DNA of 64,000 bases. Source: Paenibacillus tyrphae (GTDB lineage Bacteria > Bacillota > Bacilli > Paenibacillales > NBRC-103111). Location: the NCBI RefSeq assembly GCF_024158745.1, contig NZ_JAMZAW010000014.1, positions 62,001-126,000 on the forward strand, given 5' to 3'. Positions 18,237 to 24,978 of this stretch are shown in pieces. Made by a program: the position numbers and the translations under genes. The notes under the pieces were generated by a model. It was not told the DNA's origin. It searched no databases and was given only the letters and a program-made list of their open reading frames with translations. Every line of letters begins with the position of its first letter. Within the stretch, counting starts at the first letter, position 1.

Positions 18237-18619
18237 CAAAGGCTCCTGCATTCAAAACAGTCCTCCGGCGTCCGACAGTCCCGGCGTTGTGCTTACCGAC
18301 AAGCGTCGGGCGGAAGAAGCCGACTATAGCAGAGCCAAATGCCCGTCCCAAGGCTCCGCCGCCTGTGCAATCTCTTCGCGGGAAGCCATACTTTTTGTCC
18401 AAAAAAAGAACTGGGCGCATTTGCCATTGAATTTTTTCTCCTAACATGAGAGGATTTTCTTGGTTTGCCGCGAATAAGTATAGAGGCAAAATGCTGCGGA
18501 GCGCGTCAAGGTATAACATAATTGCTATACCTTCGGCATATATTGATTTTGTATATTTTATCTGGAAGTTTGCCATAATGGAAATAGGTTCTTGTATGTT
18601 TTTGGGGGTGCATGTATAG
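18237..18619. other. 383-base gap between alr and ndoAI
   Basis: Open frames here lack family features and mirror each other on both strands, so I call no gene. The only clear structure is an 8-bp perfect inverted repeat at 18508-18533. AT-rich sequence from about 18500 on may hold the ndoAI promoter. Confidence 0.5.
18508..18533. promoter_or_regulatory. Inverted repeat upstream of ndoAI, candidate operator
   Basis: AAGGTATA and TATACCTT form a perfect 8-bp dyad with a 10-base spacer, 87 bases before the antitoxin start. MazE-MazF type pairs bind palindromes in front of their own operon, so this could be the autoregulatory site. No experiment is implied. Confidence 0.4.
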
Positions 18620-18901
18620 GTGGCGGGTGCGCATAACACGAAGCGAATCATGATCAGCTTGCCGGATTATTTGCTGCAGGAGGTCGATCATCTGGTGGAG
18701 AAGGAAAATTCCAACCGCAGCGAGTTTATCCGTCAGGCGATGAAGCTTTACTTGTTGGAGCGTAAGAAACGGCATTTGCGCGAATCGATGCAGCGTGGCT
18801 ATATGGAAATGGCTAAGATCAACCTGAACATGGCCTCGGAAGCGTTTCAGGCGGAGGAAGAAGCGGACAACACGCTGGACCGCCTGGTAAGCGGGGTGTG
18901 A
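18620..18901 (+). CDS. ndoAI: Antitoxin NdoAI (ribbon-helix-helix, MazE-like)
   Basis: A 93-residue antitoxin (EndoAI) for the RNase NdoA. Residues ~8-45 are a ribbon-helix-helix DNA-binding domain (KRIMISLPDYLLQEVD); the C-terminal GYMEMAKINLNMASEA segment is nearly the same as in B. subtilis YdcD and contacts the toxin. It starts at GTG 18620; a GGGGGTG site lies 11 bases ahead. The toxin gene follows after 3 bases. The protein likely represses its own operon. Confidence 0.93.
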   Translation: MAGAHNTKRIMISLPDYLLQEVDHLVEKENSNRSEFIRQAMKLYLLERKKRHLRESMQRGYMEMAKINLNMASEAFQAEEEADNTLDRLVSGV

Positions 18902-18904
18902 CGC

Positions 18905-19255
18905 TTGATTGTCAAACGTGGCGATGTTTTTTTCGCGGATCTTTCACCGGTCGTCGGTTCGGAGCAGGGCGGCATTCGGCCCGTACTGATCATTCAGAAT
19001 GATATCGGCAATCGCTTCAGTCCTACGGTGATCGTAGCGGCGATTACGGCGCAGATTCAAAAAGCCAAGCTGCCGACGCATGTGGAGATTGACGCGGAAG
19101 CGCACGGTTTTGACAGGGATTCGGTCATCCTGCTGGAGCAGATTCGGACCATCGATAAGCAGCGCCTGACGGACAAAATCACGCACTTGGATGAGGAAAC
19201 CATGCGCAAGGTCGATGAAGCTTTGCAAATAAGCGTAGGTCTGATTGAGTTTTAA
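18905..19255 (+). CDS. ndoA: mRNA interferase NdoA (MazF/EndoA toxin)
   Basis: A 116-residue MazF-family endoribonuclease, nearly identical along its length to B. subtilis EndoA ([42 protein letters not shown]). EndoA cuts mRNA at UACAU. The start codon is TTG 18905, as in B. subtilis. Antitoxin and toxin form one operon that ends at the terminator at 19268. Confidence 0.97.
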   Translation: MIVKRGDVFFADLSPVVGSEQGGIRPVLIIQNDIGNRFSPTVIVAAITAQIQKAKLPTHVEIDAEAHGFDRDSVILLEQIRTIDKQRLTDKITHLDEETMRKVDEALQISVGLIEF

Positions 19256-19267
19256 CATGCTGACGAG

Positions 19268-19296
19268 GCGGGGGTGCGGGTACCCTCGCTTTTTTA
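19268..19296 (+). terminator. Terminator of the ndoAI-ndoA operon
   Basis: An 8-bp stem GCGGGGGT / ACCCTCGC with a 6-base loop and seven T. It lies 13 bases after ndoA and excludes the longer reading of the tex frame from 19274. Confidence 0.88.
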
Positions 19297-19318
19297 TGTC
19301 TGGGAGGAGAAAAGTCGG

Positions 19319-21544
19319 ATGGCAAAAGAGCAAACGGGACTGACAGAAGAAGTTCGGGCGGTTGTGGAACTGACGGAAGAGATGAAAACGGCGATTCAGG
19401 AGTGCATTCTGAAGCAGATCGCGTCCGAGCTGCAAATCGCGGCGGGGCGTGTAAAGACGACGGTCGGCCTGCTGGATGAGGGGAATACGATTCCTTTTAT
19501 CGCCCGGTACCGGAAGGAAATGACCGGAGAGCTCGACGAAAATCAGCTGCGGGACATTGAAGAGCGGCTGACGTATCTGCGCAATTTGGAGGACCGGAAG
19601 CTGGAGGTCATCCGTCTGATCGACGAGCAGGGCAAGCTGACGGCCGAGCTGCGTACGGCAATCGAGCAGTCGGTTAAGCTGCAGGAAGTCGAGGACTTGT
19701 ACCGCCCGTACCGGCAGAAGCGCAAGACGCGCGCGAGCGTGGCGAAGGAGAAGGGTCTTGAGCCTTTGGCGCTCTGGATTCTGACGCAGCCCAAGCAGGG
19801 CGATCTGCTTGCCGAAGCGGGTAAGTATATAAACGAGGAGAAAGGCGTCCAGACGGCCGAGGAAGCCGTACAAGGCGCGATGGATATCATTGCGGAGCAA
19901 ATCGCCGACGATGCGAAAATCAGGGCGTGGGTGCGCCGTCACACGTTCGAGCAGGGCATCCTGCGGACCGAAGCCAGGGACGCCGAGCAGGAATCAGTCT
20001 ACGAAATGTATTACAGCTACCAGGAGCCGGTCCGCAAGCTGCCGCCGCACAGGATTCTTGCGATTAACCGCGGAGAGCGGGAAGAAGTGCTGAAGGTGGC
20101 GCTGGACGTTCCGGTCGAACGGATTCACGAGTATATCGCGAAGCAAGTGATCAAGGGGCCTTCCATCGTGCGCGACACGTTGACGGCTGTCATTGAAGAT
20201 GCGTACAAACGGCTGATCGCCTCGTCCATTGAGCGGGAAGTGCGCAATGAAATGACGGAGAAGGCCGAGAAAAAAGCGATTGAGGTATTCGCTGAAAATC
20301 TGCGCAATCTGCTGCTCCAGCCGCCGGTCAAGGGCAAGGTGGTGCTTGGCGTCGATCCCGCGTACCGGACAGGCTGCAAGCTTGCCGTCGTCGACGATAC
20401 GGGCAAAATGCTGGAGATCGCCGTCACGTACCCGACGCCGCCGAATAACAAAATAGCGGAAGCGAAAGCGACGTTCAAGCGTCTGATCGACGCTTACCGC
20501 GTCGAATTGATCGTCGTCGGCAACGGGACGGCGTCCCGCGAGACGGAGCAGTTCGTGGCCGAGCTGATCGGTGAGATAAAGGCACGAAAGCTCCAGTATC
20601 TGATCGTCAACGAAGCGGGGGCGAGCGTCTATTCGGCTTCCAAGCTGGCACAGACGGAGTTCCCGGACTTGGACGTGGCGGAGCGGAGCGCGATCTCCAT
20701 CGCGCGGCGGCTGCAGGACCCGCTGGCGGAGCTGGTCAAAATCGAGCCGAAAGCGATCGGCGTCGGCCAATACCAGCATGACGTCACGCAAAAAAGGCTC
20801 GAAGAGAGCCTGAAGTTCGTCGTCGAGTCGGCGGTGAACCATGTGGGCGTGGACGTGAACACGGCGTCTCCGTCGCTGCTGTCCTATGTGTCGGGCGTCA
20901 ACAGCACGCTTGCCAAAAATATTGTAAAATACCGAGACGACAATGGGAAATTTACGAGCCGAGCGCAGCTGCAAAAGGTTCCGCGGCTCGGAGCGAAGGC
21001 GTTCGAGCAGTGCGTCGGCTTTTTGCGGATCGCAGGAGGCGGCAATCCGCTGGATAACACGCCGATTCATCCGGAGTCGTATGACGTGGTGGACAAGCTG
21101 TTCCGTGAGCTGAAGCTGGAGCTGTCGCAGCTTGGCAGTGCCGAGCTGAAAGCGATGCTGCAAAGCTTAGAGCCGGAAGAGCTCGCTACGAAGCTTGGCG
21201 TCGGGGTGCCGACGCTGCGCGATATTCTCGATTCGCTGCAGCGGCCGGGACGCGATCCGCGGGAGGAGCTGCCGGCGCCGATTTTCCGCACGGACGTGCT
21301 GCAGATCGAAGATTTGAAGCCGGGCATGGAGCTGCAGGGAACCGTACGCAACGTGATTGATTTCGGTGCTTTTGTTGATATCGGCATCAAAAACGACGGG
21401 CTCGTTCATATTTCGCAGTTAAGCAATTCCTACGTGAAGCATCCGATGGACGTCGTGTCCGTAGGGGATGTCGTGACGGTATGGGTGCTCAACGTCGACC
21501 TGAAAAAGGGCCGCGTCGGTCTGACGATGAAAAAGCCTTCTTAA
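19319..21544 (+). CDS. tex: Tex-family S1 RNA-binding protein (YdcI)
   Basis: A 741-residue Tex/Spt6-like transcription accessory protein. In order: the helical N-terminus with GNTIPFIARYRKEMTG, an YqgF/RNase-H-like domain (VVLGVDPAYRTGCKLAVVD, residues ~340-470), helix-hairpin-helix repeats (SYVSGVNSTLAKNIVKYRD, LQKVPRLGAKAFEQCVGFLRI) and an S1 domain at the end (GTVRNVIDFGAFVDIGIKND). It binds nucleic acid; its role in the cell is only partly known. ATG 19319 follows GGAGGAG. It occupies the place of ydcI in B. subtilis. Confidence 0.96.
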   Translation: MAKEQTGLTEEVRAVVELTEEMKTAIQECILKQIASELQIAAGRVKTTVGLLDEGNTIPFIARYRKEMTGELDENQLRDIEERLTYLRNLEDRKLEVIRLIDEQGKLTAELRTAIEQSVKLQEVEDLYRPYRQKRKTRASVAKEKGLEPLALWILTQPKQGDLLAEAGKYINEEKGVQTAEEAVQGAMDIIAEQIADDAKIRAWVRRHTFEQGILRTEARDAEQESVYEMYYSYQEPVRKLPPHRILAINRGEREEVLKVALDVPVERIHEYIAKQVIKGPSIVRDTLTAVIEDAYKRLIASSIEREVRNEMTEKAEKKAIEVFAENLRNLLLQPPVKGKVVLGVDPAYRTGCKLAVVDDTGKMLEIAVTYPTPPNNKIAEAKATFKRLIDAYRVELIVVGNGTASRETEQFVAELIGEIKARKLQYLIVNEAGASVYSASKLAQTEFPDLDVAERSAISIARRLQDPLAELVKIEPKAIGVGQYQHDVTQKRLEESLKFVVESAVNHVGVDVNTASPSLLSYVSGVNSTLAKNIVKYRDDNGKFTSRAQLQKVPRLGAKAFEQCVGFLRIAGGGNPLDNTPIHPESYDVVDKLFRELKLELSQLGSAELKAMLQSLEPEELATKLGVGVPTLRDILDSLQRPGRDPREELPAPIFRTDVLQIEDLKPGMELQGTVRNVIDFGAFVDIGIKNDGLVHISQLSNSYVKHPMDVVSVGDVVTVWVLNVDLKKGRVGLTMKKPS

Positions 21545-21549
21545 GCATA

Positions 21550-21626
21550 AAATAGAGCATAAGCCGGAGAAAAGGGATGTAGCGGAAGCCGCGTCCTTCG
21601 CTCTGGCGTATGCTCTATTTGTTTTT
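21550..21626 (+). terminator. Terminator after tex
   Basis: A perfect 12-bp outer stem (AAATAGAGCATA / TATGCTCTATTT) enclosing a smaller hairpin, then GTTTTT. It also faces the minus-strand cmpA gene and may work in both directions. Confidence 0.8.
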
Positions 21627-21642
21627 GAGCGTGAGCTCATCT

Positions 21643-21789
21643 TTATTGAAGCTGGGATGTCGTGGGGTCCGTCTCGCTTTTGCGGGTGCGGTAAAAAAAC
21701 CAGCAATCGTTCAGCAAACGGATTTGCCGTCGGTTTTTGTTGTAAAATGCCCGCATCAGCTGGTTGCAAAGCCATTGTGGCAACACCAT
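21643..21789 (-). CDS. cmpA: Cortex morphogenetic protein CmpA
   Basis: A 48-residue protein whose residues 3-38 match B. subtilis CmpA (37 residues) in pattern: LPQWLCNQLMRAF, then QIRLLNDCWFFYR. CmpA acts with ClpXP in spore-envelope quality control, helping remove misassembled SpoIVA before the cortex is built. ATG 21789 is preceded on the minus strand by GGGAAGGGA. The ~10-residue C-terminal tail is extra. In B. subtilis cmpA also lies in the ydcI-ydcK area. Its presence argues for a spore former. Confidence 0.88.
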   Translation of the reverse strand: MVLPQWLCNQLMRAFYNKNRRQIRLLNDCWFFYRTRKSETDPTTSQLQ

Positions 21790-21861
21790 CAGTCCCTTCC
21801 CGTCTAGCTGCCGTACACTATACAGCATATGGGCGGGAGCCGTTTCGGGTGCAGGTCCTTT

Positions 21862-22224
21862 TTACGCGAAGTCTTCTTCGTCTTCGTACCACTGCTCAAG
21901 CTGTGCTTGAAGCGCGCGAATCTCGGTCAAGAGGGAGATGAGCGGATACTCTTTTTCTTGCGCTTGGATTGCGCTGAAGGTCTGTTCCAGTCGATTGATG
22001 TATTCCAGGCCGTGCTGGAGCGTATAGCCCGGGTGCACAAGCTCAAGCCCGTCGAATTCTGCGATAAATACCGGCAGTCCAGGGACGTTAGGCGCGGTCA
22101 GCTTGTCCAGCTCCTTATGCAGACGTTGATTAAGTGCGGCCAGTTGGTACATATGGGTAGCGGGCATTTCCACGAATTCGATCTGGTCCTCCAGCTTAAG
22201 CAGGGCGCATTTCTTTTTGAACAT
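21862..22224 (-). CDS. Conserved hypothetical protein, 120 residues
   Basis: I do not recognise a characterised family. The protein has no membrane helix or signal; a beta-rich first half with Cys and several His is followed by a helical, acidic C-terminus ending in QWYEDEEDFA. GAGGAG lies 9 bases before ATG 22224. It stands in the same direction as cmpA, 72 bases upstream of it. I believe related genes exist in other Paenibacillus, under vague names, but cannot check. Confidence 0.75.
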   Translation of the reverse strand: MFKKKCALLKLEDQIEFVEMPATHMYQLAALNQRLHKELDKLTAPNVPGLPVFIAEFDGLELVHPGYTLQHGLEYINRLEQTFSAIQAQEKEYPLISLLTEIRALQAQLEQWYEDEEDFA

Positions 22225-22287
22225 CGGGTTAAACTCCTCTCTATGGGTCAAAGGGATGATTTGTCCGAAGCAATTCCAGATTCCTAC

Positions 22288-22318
22288 TTGACAGTTTAGC
22301 CTAACCTGCGGTTACAAT
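22288..22318 (+). promoter_or_regulatory. Possible promoter for the sprT-like gene
   Basis: A perfect -35 TTGACA at 22288-22293 and TACAAT at 22313-22318 with a long 19-base spacer, 46 bases ahead of the start codon. Confidence 0.45.
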
Positions 22319-22364
22319 TCAAGAGAGAAACGAAGAGAAACCAGAGAGTAAGGGTGGGAAAACG

Positions 22365-22841
22365 ATGGATGACCGACAGCTGCAGCTGTGGGTAGAGCAA
22401 ATATCGCTGTCGTCGTTCGGGTGTCCTTTTTTGCATCGGGCGAGGTTCAACCGGAGATTAACATCGACGGGAGGGCGATATTTCACCCGGACGCACGATA
22501 TCGAGATCAGCTGGCTGCAGTATGAACAGTTCGGAGCCGCCGACGTGGAGAAAATTATTAAGCATGAATTGTGCCATTACCACCTGCATTTGCTGGGCGG
22601 AGGGTACCGGCACCGGGATGACGATTTCAAGCGGCTGCTGGCCAAGGTCGGAGGGACGCGCTATTGCCGGTCGCTCCCGCAGGAGTTGAAGCGCACCGAG
22701 CCTTACCGGTACAAGCTCGTTTGTACAAGCTGCAGTGCGGAGTATATGCGTAAACGCAAGACCGATCCGAAGAAATACGTCTGCGGTTTCTGCAAAGGCA
22801 AATTAAAGCTGCTTGCCCTTGACTTACAGCCGCATTCATGA
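22365..22841 (+). CDS. SprT-like zinc metalloprotein (YdcK family)
   Basis: A 158-residue SprT-like protein. KIIKHELCHYHLHL contains the HExxH-type zinc site (HELCH) and the C-terminal third has a zinc ribbon (CTSC ... CGFC). These are typical of the SprT/YdcK family; the substrate in bacteria is not known. It precedes a tRNA cluster, as ydcK does in B. subtilis. A tRNA promoter seems to lie in its 3' end. Confidence 0.93.
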   Translation: MDDRQLQLWVEQISLSSFGCPFLHRARFNRRLTSTGGRYFTRTHDIEISWLQYEQFGAADVEKIIKHELCHYHLHLLGGGYRHRDDDFKRLLAKVGGTRYCRSLPQELKRTEPYRYKLVCTSCSAEYMRKRKTDPKKYVCGFCKGKLKLLALDLQPHS

Positions 22842-22847
22842 TAAATT
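22819..22847 (+). promoter_or_regulatory. Promoter for tRNA-Asn/tRNA-Ser
   Basis: TTGACT, 17 bases, TAAATT; the -10 ends 12 bases before the tRNA-Asn 5' end. The -35 overlaps the last codons of the sprT-like gene. Confidence 0.6.
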
Positions 22848-22859
22848 AAAAATTGTCTT

Positions 22860-22935
22860 TCCCTGATAGCTCAGTTGGTAGAGCACTCGACTGTTAATCG
22901 AGTTGTCACAGGTTCGAGTCCTGTTCGGGGAGCCA
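22860..22935 (+). tRNA. tRNA-Asn (anticodon GTT)
   Basis: A complete cloverleaf: acceptor TCCCTGA / TCGGGGA, anticodon stem CTCGA / TCGAG around the loop with GTT, and TTCGAGT in the T loop. The 3' CCA is encoded (22933-22935). Confidence 0.96.
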
Positions 22936-22945
22936 TTTCTTTCTT

Positions 22946-23036
22946 GGAGAGATACCCAAGTGGCTCAAGGGGACCCTCTGCTAAGGGGTTAGACTGCGTA
23001 AGTGGTGCGAGGGTTCGAATCCCTCTCTCTCCGCCA
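22946..23036 (+). tRNA. tRNA-Ser (anticodon GCT)
   Basis: Class II tRNA of 91 bases: acceptor GGAGAGA / TCTCTCC, anticodon loop with GCT, long variable arm and the T arm GAGGG-TTCGAAT-CCCTC. CCA is encoded at 23034-23036. Its last bases form the base of the next hairpin, and its T-arm/acceptor 3' strand is copied again 140 bases downstream. Confidence 0.95.
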
Positions 23037-23085
23037 TACATAAAAAGACCGGCTACCTGAAAAGGTAGCCTTTTTATGTATGGCG
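23032..23085 (+). terminator. Long hairpin/terminator starting in the tRNA-Ser 3' end
   Basis: A 15-bp outer stem (CGCCATACATAAAAA / TTTTTATGTATGGCG), a 4-base bulge and an 8-bp inner stem GGCTACCT / AGGTAGCC closed by a GAAA tetraloop, with a T run at 23071. The outer arm begins with the tRNA's own CGCCA. Confidence 0.8.
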
Positions 23086-23086
23086 T

Positions 23087-23173
23087 GGAGGGATGAGAAC
23101 CGGAGGTTCGTCGGAGCGGCAGCCATGCGCCGCGAAGTCTCGCGGGCGCAGCGCGAGTATCCCTCTCTCTCCG
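23087..23173 (+). repeat. tRNA-tail element B (after tRNA-Ser)
   Basis: The left edge GGAGGGATGAGAACC is an imperfect inverted copy of the tRNA-Ser T arm and acceptor strand; the right edge (23159-23173) is an exact 15-base direct copy of the tRNA 3' strand. In between is a structured GC-rich core. It shares GAGAACC, GGTTCGTCGGAGC (23105-23117), AGTCTCG and GAGTATCCC, in the same order, with the element behind tRNA-Glu. No protein is evident. I know no name for this repeat. Confidence 0.7.
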
Positions 23174-23225
23174 TAGATAATAAACGAAACCGCCGAAAGG
23201 CGGTTTTTTTATTATCTACGGAGAG
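23167..23225. terminator. Long bidirectional hairpin between tRNA-Ser and corA
   Basis: An 18-bp perfect outer stem (left arm 23167-23184, right arm 23208-23225) and an inner 8-bp stem AAACCGCC / GGCGGTTT with a GAAA loop; T runs on both strands. The outer arm includes the copied tRNA-Ser end CTCTCCG. It can end transcripts from both the tRNAs and corA. Confidence 0.8.
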
Positions 23226-23262
23226 GTTAAGAGGGGGCGTCGGCGGTGTTTGTGCGCCCGGG

Positions 23263-24195
23263 CTAAATCCAATTTTTCCATTTGAAAATAGCCCACATCG
23301 AGATCGTGACAACAATCATGACGATCCAAACGTATGCGTACCCGAAGCTCCAGTTGAGTTCAGGGATATTCTTGAAATTCATACCATACAATCCGACGAT
23401 AAAGGTCAGCGGAAGAAAAATCGAGCTGATAATGGTCAATGTCTTCATGATCACGTTCATACGATCGGATTTAATACTCATTTGCAGCTCAAGCAAGCCG
23501 GTGAGCGATTCCCGAAATACGTCCAAGGAATCGACAACGCGAGAAATGTGATCGTAGATATCGATAAAATAAACATCCGCTTCCTGGCGAATATACGGGA
23601 AGCTCTGATGCGTTATCGTGCCCAGTAACGTCTTCTCTTCCGTGATAATGCGGCGGAGGTGGTGCATCTTTCGTTTGGATTTAAATATTTCTCGGGATAC
23701 ATGGACGTAAGGATTACGGTAAATCATTTGCTCCAAGCGGTCGACGCGGTCCTCAATCTGATCAATGATGTCGGTATAGTCGTCGACACAGCGGTCTAAT
23801 AGTAAATATAAGATGCGCCCGCTGTGTTCCATGCTGCCTTCGACCTGCAAGAAATGCTTTTGGAGCTCGGTGATAAAAGGAAGGGGCTCTTTACAAATGG
23901 TAATGACAAAATTCGCACCGACCACGATAGCGATTTCGGCCGTAGTAAGCTGCTTGTCCACCACTGCAAAAAACGTCATGAAGACATGGTCTTTGTATCG
24001 GTCCACTTTAGGACGCTGATTCAGCTTGATGCAGTCCTCGACCACAAGCGGGTGGCAGTGAAACTGATGTTTAAGCACGTGTTCTACCTGCTTCGCTTCG
24101 GGGGCTGTCATATGGAGCCAGACGTTCTCATTGTCGCCCGGAATTCGGGCCTCCTGTTCCGTAACCTGACCGGTAGCATGGTTGAATACCAGCAT
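23263..24195 (-). CDS. corA: CorA-family magnesium transporter
   Basis: A 310-residue CorA-type divalent cation channel. A large cytoplasmic N-terminal domain with long helices is followed by two membrane helices at the C-terminus; the GMN signature (LYGMNFKNIPE) lies at the end of the first helix and IFKWKNWI closes the protein. ATG 24195 follows AGAGGTG on the minus strand; a longer reading from 24246 is not supported. It lies between two tRNA groups and is transcribed towards the first. Confidence 0.95.
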   Translation of the reverse strand: MLVFNHATGQVTEQEARIPGDNENVWLHMTAPEAKQVEHVLKHQFHCHPLVVEDCIKLNQRPKVDRYKDHVFMTFFAVVDKQLTTAEIAIVVGANFVITICKEPLPFITELQKHFLQVEGSMEHSGRILYLLLDRCVDDYTDIIDQIEDRVDRLEQMIYRNPYVHVSREIFKSKRKMHHLRRIITEEKTLLGTITHQSFPYIRQEADVYFIDIYDHISRVVDSLDVFRESLTGLLELQMSIKSDRMNVIMKTLTIISSIFLPLTFIVGLYGMNFKNIPELNWSFGYAYVWIVMIVVTISMWAIFKWKNWI

Positions 24196-24295
24196 CGAAT
24201 ACACCTCTGTAGGGGAATGGGGTCCTTTTGCAGTTGATTGTAACATAGGGAGGGATTACCTCCAAAAAAGACGAAAATTTTTTTTGCAAAAAGGC

Positions 24296-24324
24296 TTGTC
24301 AAGCTCATCCCATTCCGCTATAAT
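24296..24324 (+). promoter_or_regulatory. Strong SigA promoter for tRNA-Glu
   Basis: TTGTCA, 17 bases, then a perfect TATAAT; the tRNA begins 40 bases after the -10. Confidence 0.85.
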
Positions 24325-24364
24325 AACACTTGTCGCTCAAAAAGGCGGCGATCATACAAAGCAT

Positions 24365-24436
24365 GGCCCGTTGGTCAAGGGGTTAAGACACCTCCCTTTC
24401 ACGGAGGTAACAGGGGTTCGAATCCCCTACGGGTCA
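24365..24436 (+). tRNA. tRNA-Glu (anticodon TTC)
   Basis: Acceptor GGCCCGT / ACGGGTC, anticodon stem CCTCC / GGAGG around the TTC loop, T arm GGGG-TTCGAAT-CCCC. CCA is not encoded. Its 3' strand is repeated exactly 100 bases downstream. Confidence 0.95.
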
Positions 24437-24573
24437 TAGTAGTAGGGAGAGAACCCTCGGGTTCGTCGGAGCATAAGCTTCGGCAGGAACCGCTTCGCAG
24501 TCTCGGAGTGAAACGGAGAGTATCCCCTACGGGTCATAGTAGTAGGGAGAGAACCCGTCGGGTGCATCCCTAC
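24422..24573 (+). repeat. tRNA-tail elements behind tRNA-Glu (100-base tandem unit)
   Basis: A 35-base sequence covering the tRNA-Glu 3' strand plus the following 20 bases occurs at 24422-24456 and again, identical, at 24522-24556. The unit between contains an inverted T-arm copy (GTAGGGAGAGAACCC), the core shared with the element behind tRNA-Ser (GGTTCGTCGGAGC at 24460-24472) and a direct copy of the tRNA end. A shortened third hairpin (GTAGGGA 24542-24548 / TCCCTAC 24567-24573) ends the block. Confidence 0.8.
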
Positions 24574-24581
24574 GGTAACCT

Positions 24582-24664
24582 GCGGTTGTGGTGGAATGGC
24601 AGACACGCTATCTTGAGGGGGTAGTGGGCGTACGCTCGTGGAGGTTCGAGTCCTCTCAACCGCA
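24582..24664 (+). tRNA. tRNA-Leu (anticodon GAG), copy 1
   Basis: Class II tRNA of 83 bases: acceptor GCGGTTG / CAACCGC, anticodon loop CTTGAGG, variable arm, T arm GAGG-TTCGAGT-CCTC. CCA is not encoded. It lies 145 bases after tRNA-Glu and may share its promoter. Confidence 0.95.
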
Positions 24665-24672
24665 TCACAAAA

Positions 24673-24717
24673 AGAAAGAGCTCGCATCTAAGCGGATGCG
24701 AGCTCTTTCTTTTTTTT
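24673..24717 (+). terminator. Terminator of the tRNA-Glu/Leu unit
   Basis: A perfect 16-bp stem (AGAAAGAGCTCGCATC / GATGCGAGCTCTTTCT) and an eight-T run. It also faces the minus-strand CsbD-like gene. Confidence 0.92.
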
Positions 24718-24768
24718 GGCCTAATCCATCTGCGATGCAAACTTTTAACGCGGTTAATCCTGCGGTTA

Positions 24769-24978
24769 TTAAAGCCGGTCGCGCCAGCCGCTTTCCCAGC
24801 GGTTGTATTCCTCCTGCGCGGCTTCTTTGGTATGCCCGTATTTCTCCTGAAGCTTCCCGAGGAGCTTTTGCTTTTCCCCATTAATGACATCAAGGTCGTC
24901 ATCGGTTAATTTGCCCCATTGCTTTTGCGCTTCACCCTTCAATTGCCTCCACTTTCCTTTTAAAACGTTGGTATCCAC
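24769..24978 (-). CDS. CsbD-like stress protein
   Basis: A 69-residue hydrophilic, helical protein of the CsbD family (GKWRQLKGEAQKQWGKLTDDD, then a Gly-x-x-Gln-Lys repeat and an EEYNRW end). CsbD proteins are general-stress proteins of unknown action. The GTG start at 24978 has AAAGGAG 12 bases ahead on the minus strand. Transcription runs towards the tRNA terminator. Confidence 0.88.
   Translation of the reverse strand: MDTNVLKGKWRQLKGEAQKQWGKLTDDDLDVINGEKQKLLGKLQEKYGHTKEAAQEEYNRWESGWRDRL

Noticed and set aside
18118..18651. 177-residue minus-strand frame over the alr-ndoAI gap
   Set aside because: It overlaps the alr end and the ndoAI start, has no ribosome site or family motif, and the plus strand of the same bases is open as well.
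19274..19318. Longer N-terminus for Tex
   Set aside because: It begins inside the terminator of ndoA and lacks a ribosome site; ATG 19319 has GGAGGAG ahead.
23080..23628. 182-residue plus-strand frame after tRNA-Ser
   Set aside because: It crosses two hairpins and the antisense of corA; no domain visible.
24422..24573. CRISPR array
   Set aside because: Only two full copies at 100-base spacing, each containing the tRNA end, and no cas genes nearby.
24427..24902. Minus-strand frames over tRNA-Glu, its tail elements and tRNA-Leu
   Set aside because: They are translations of tRNA and repeat DNA; the repeat explains their length.
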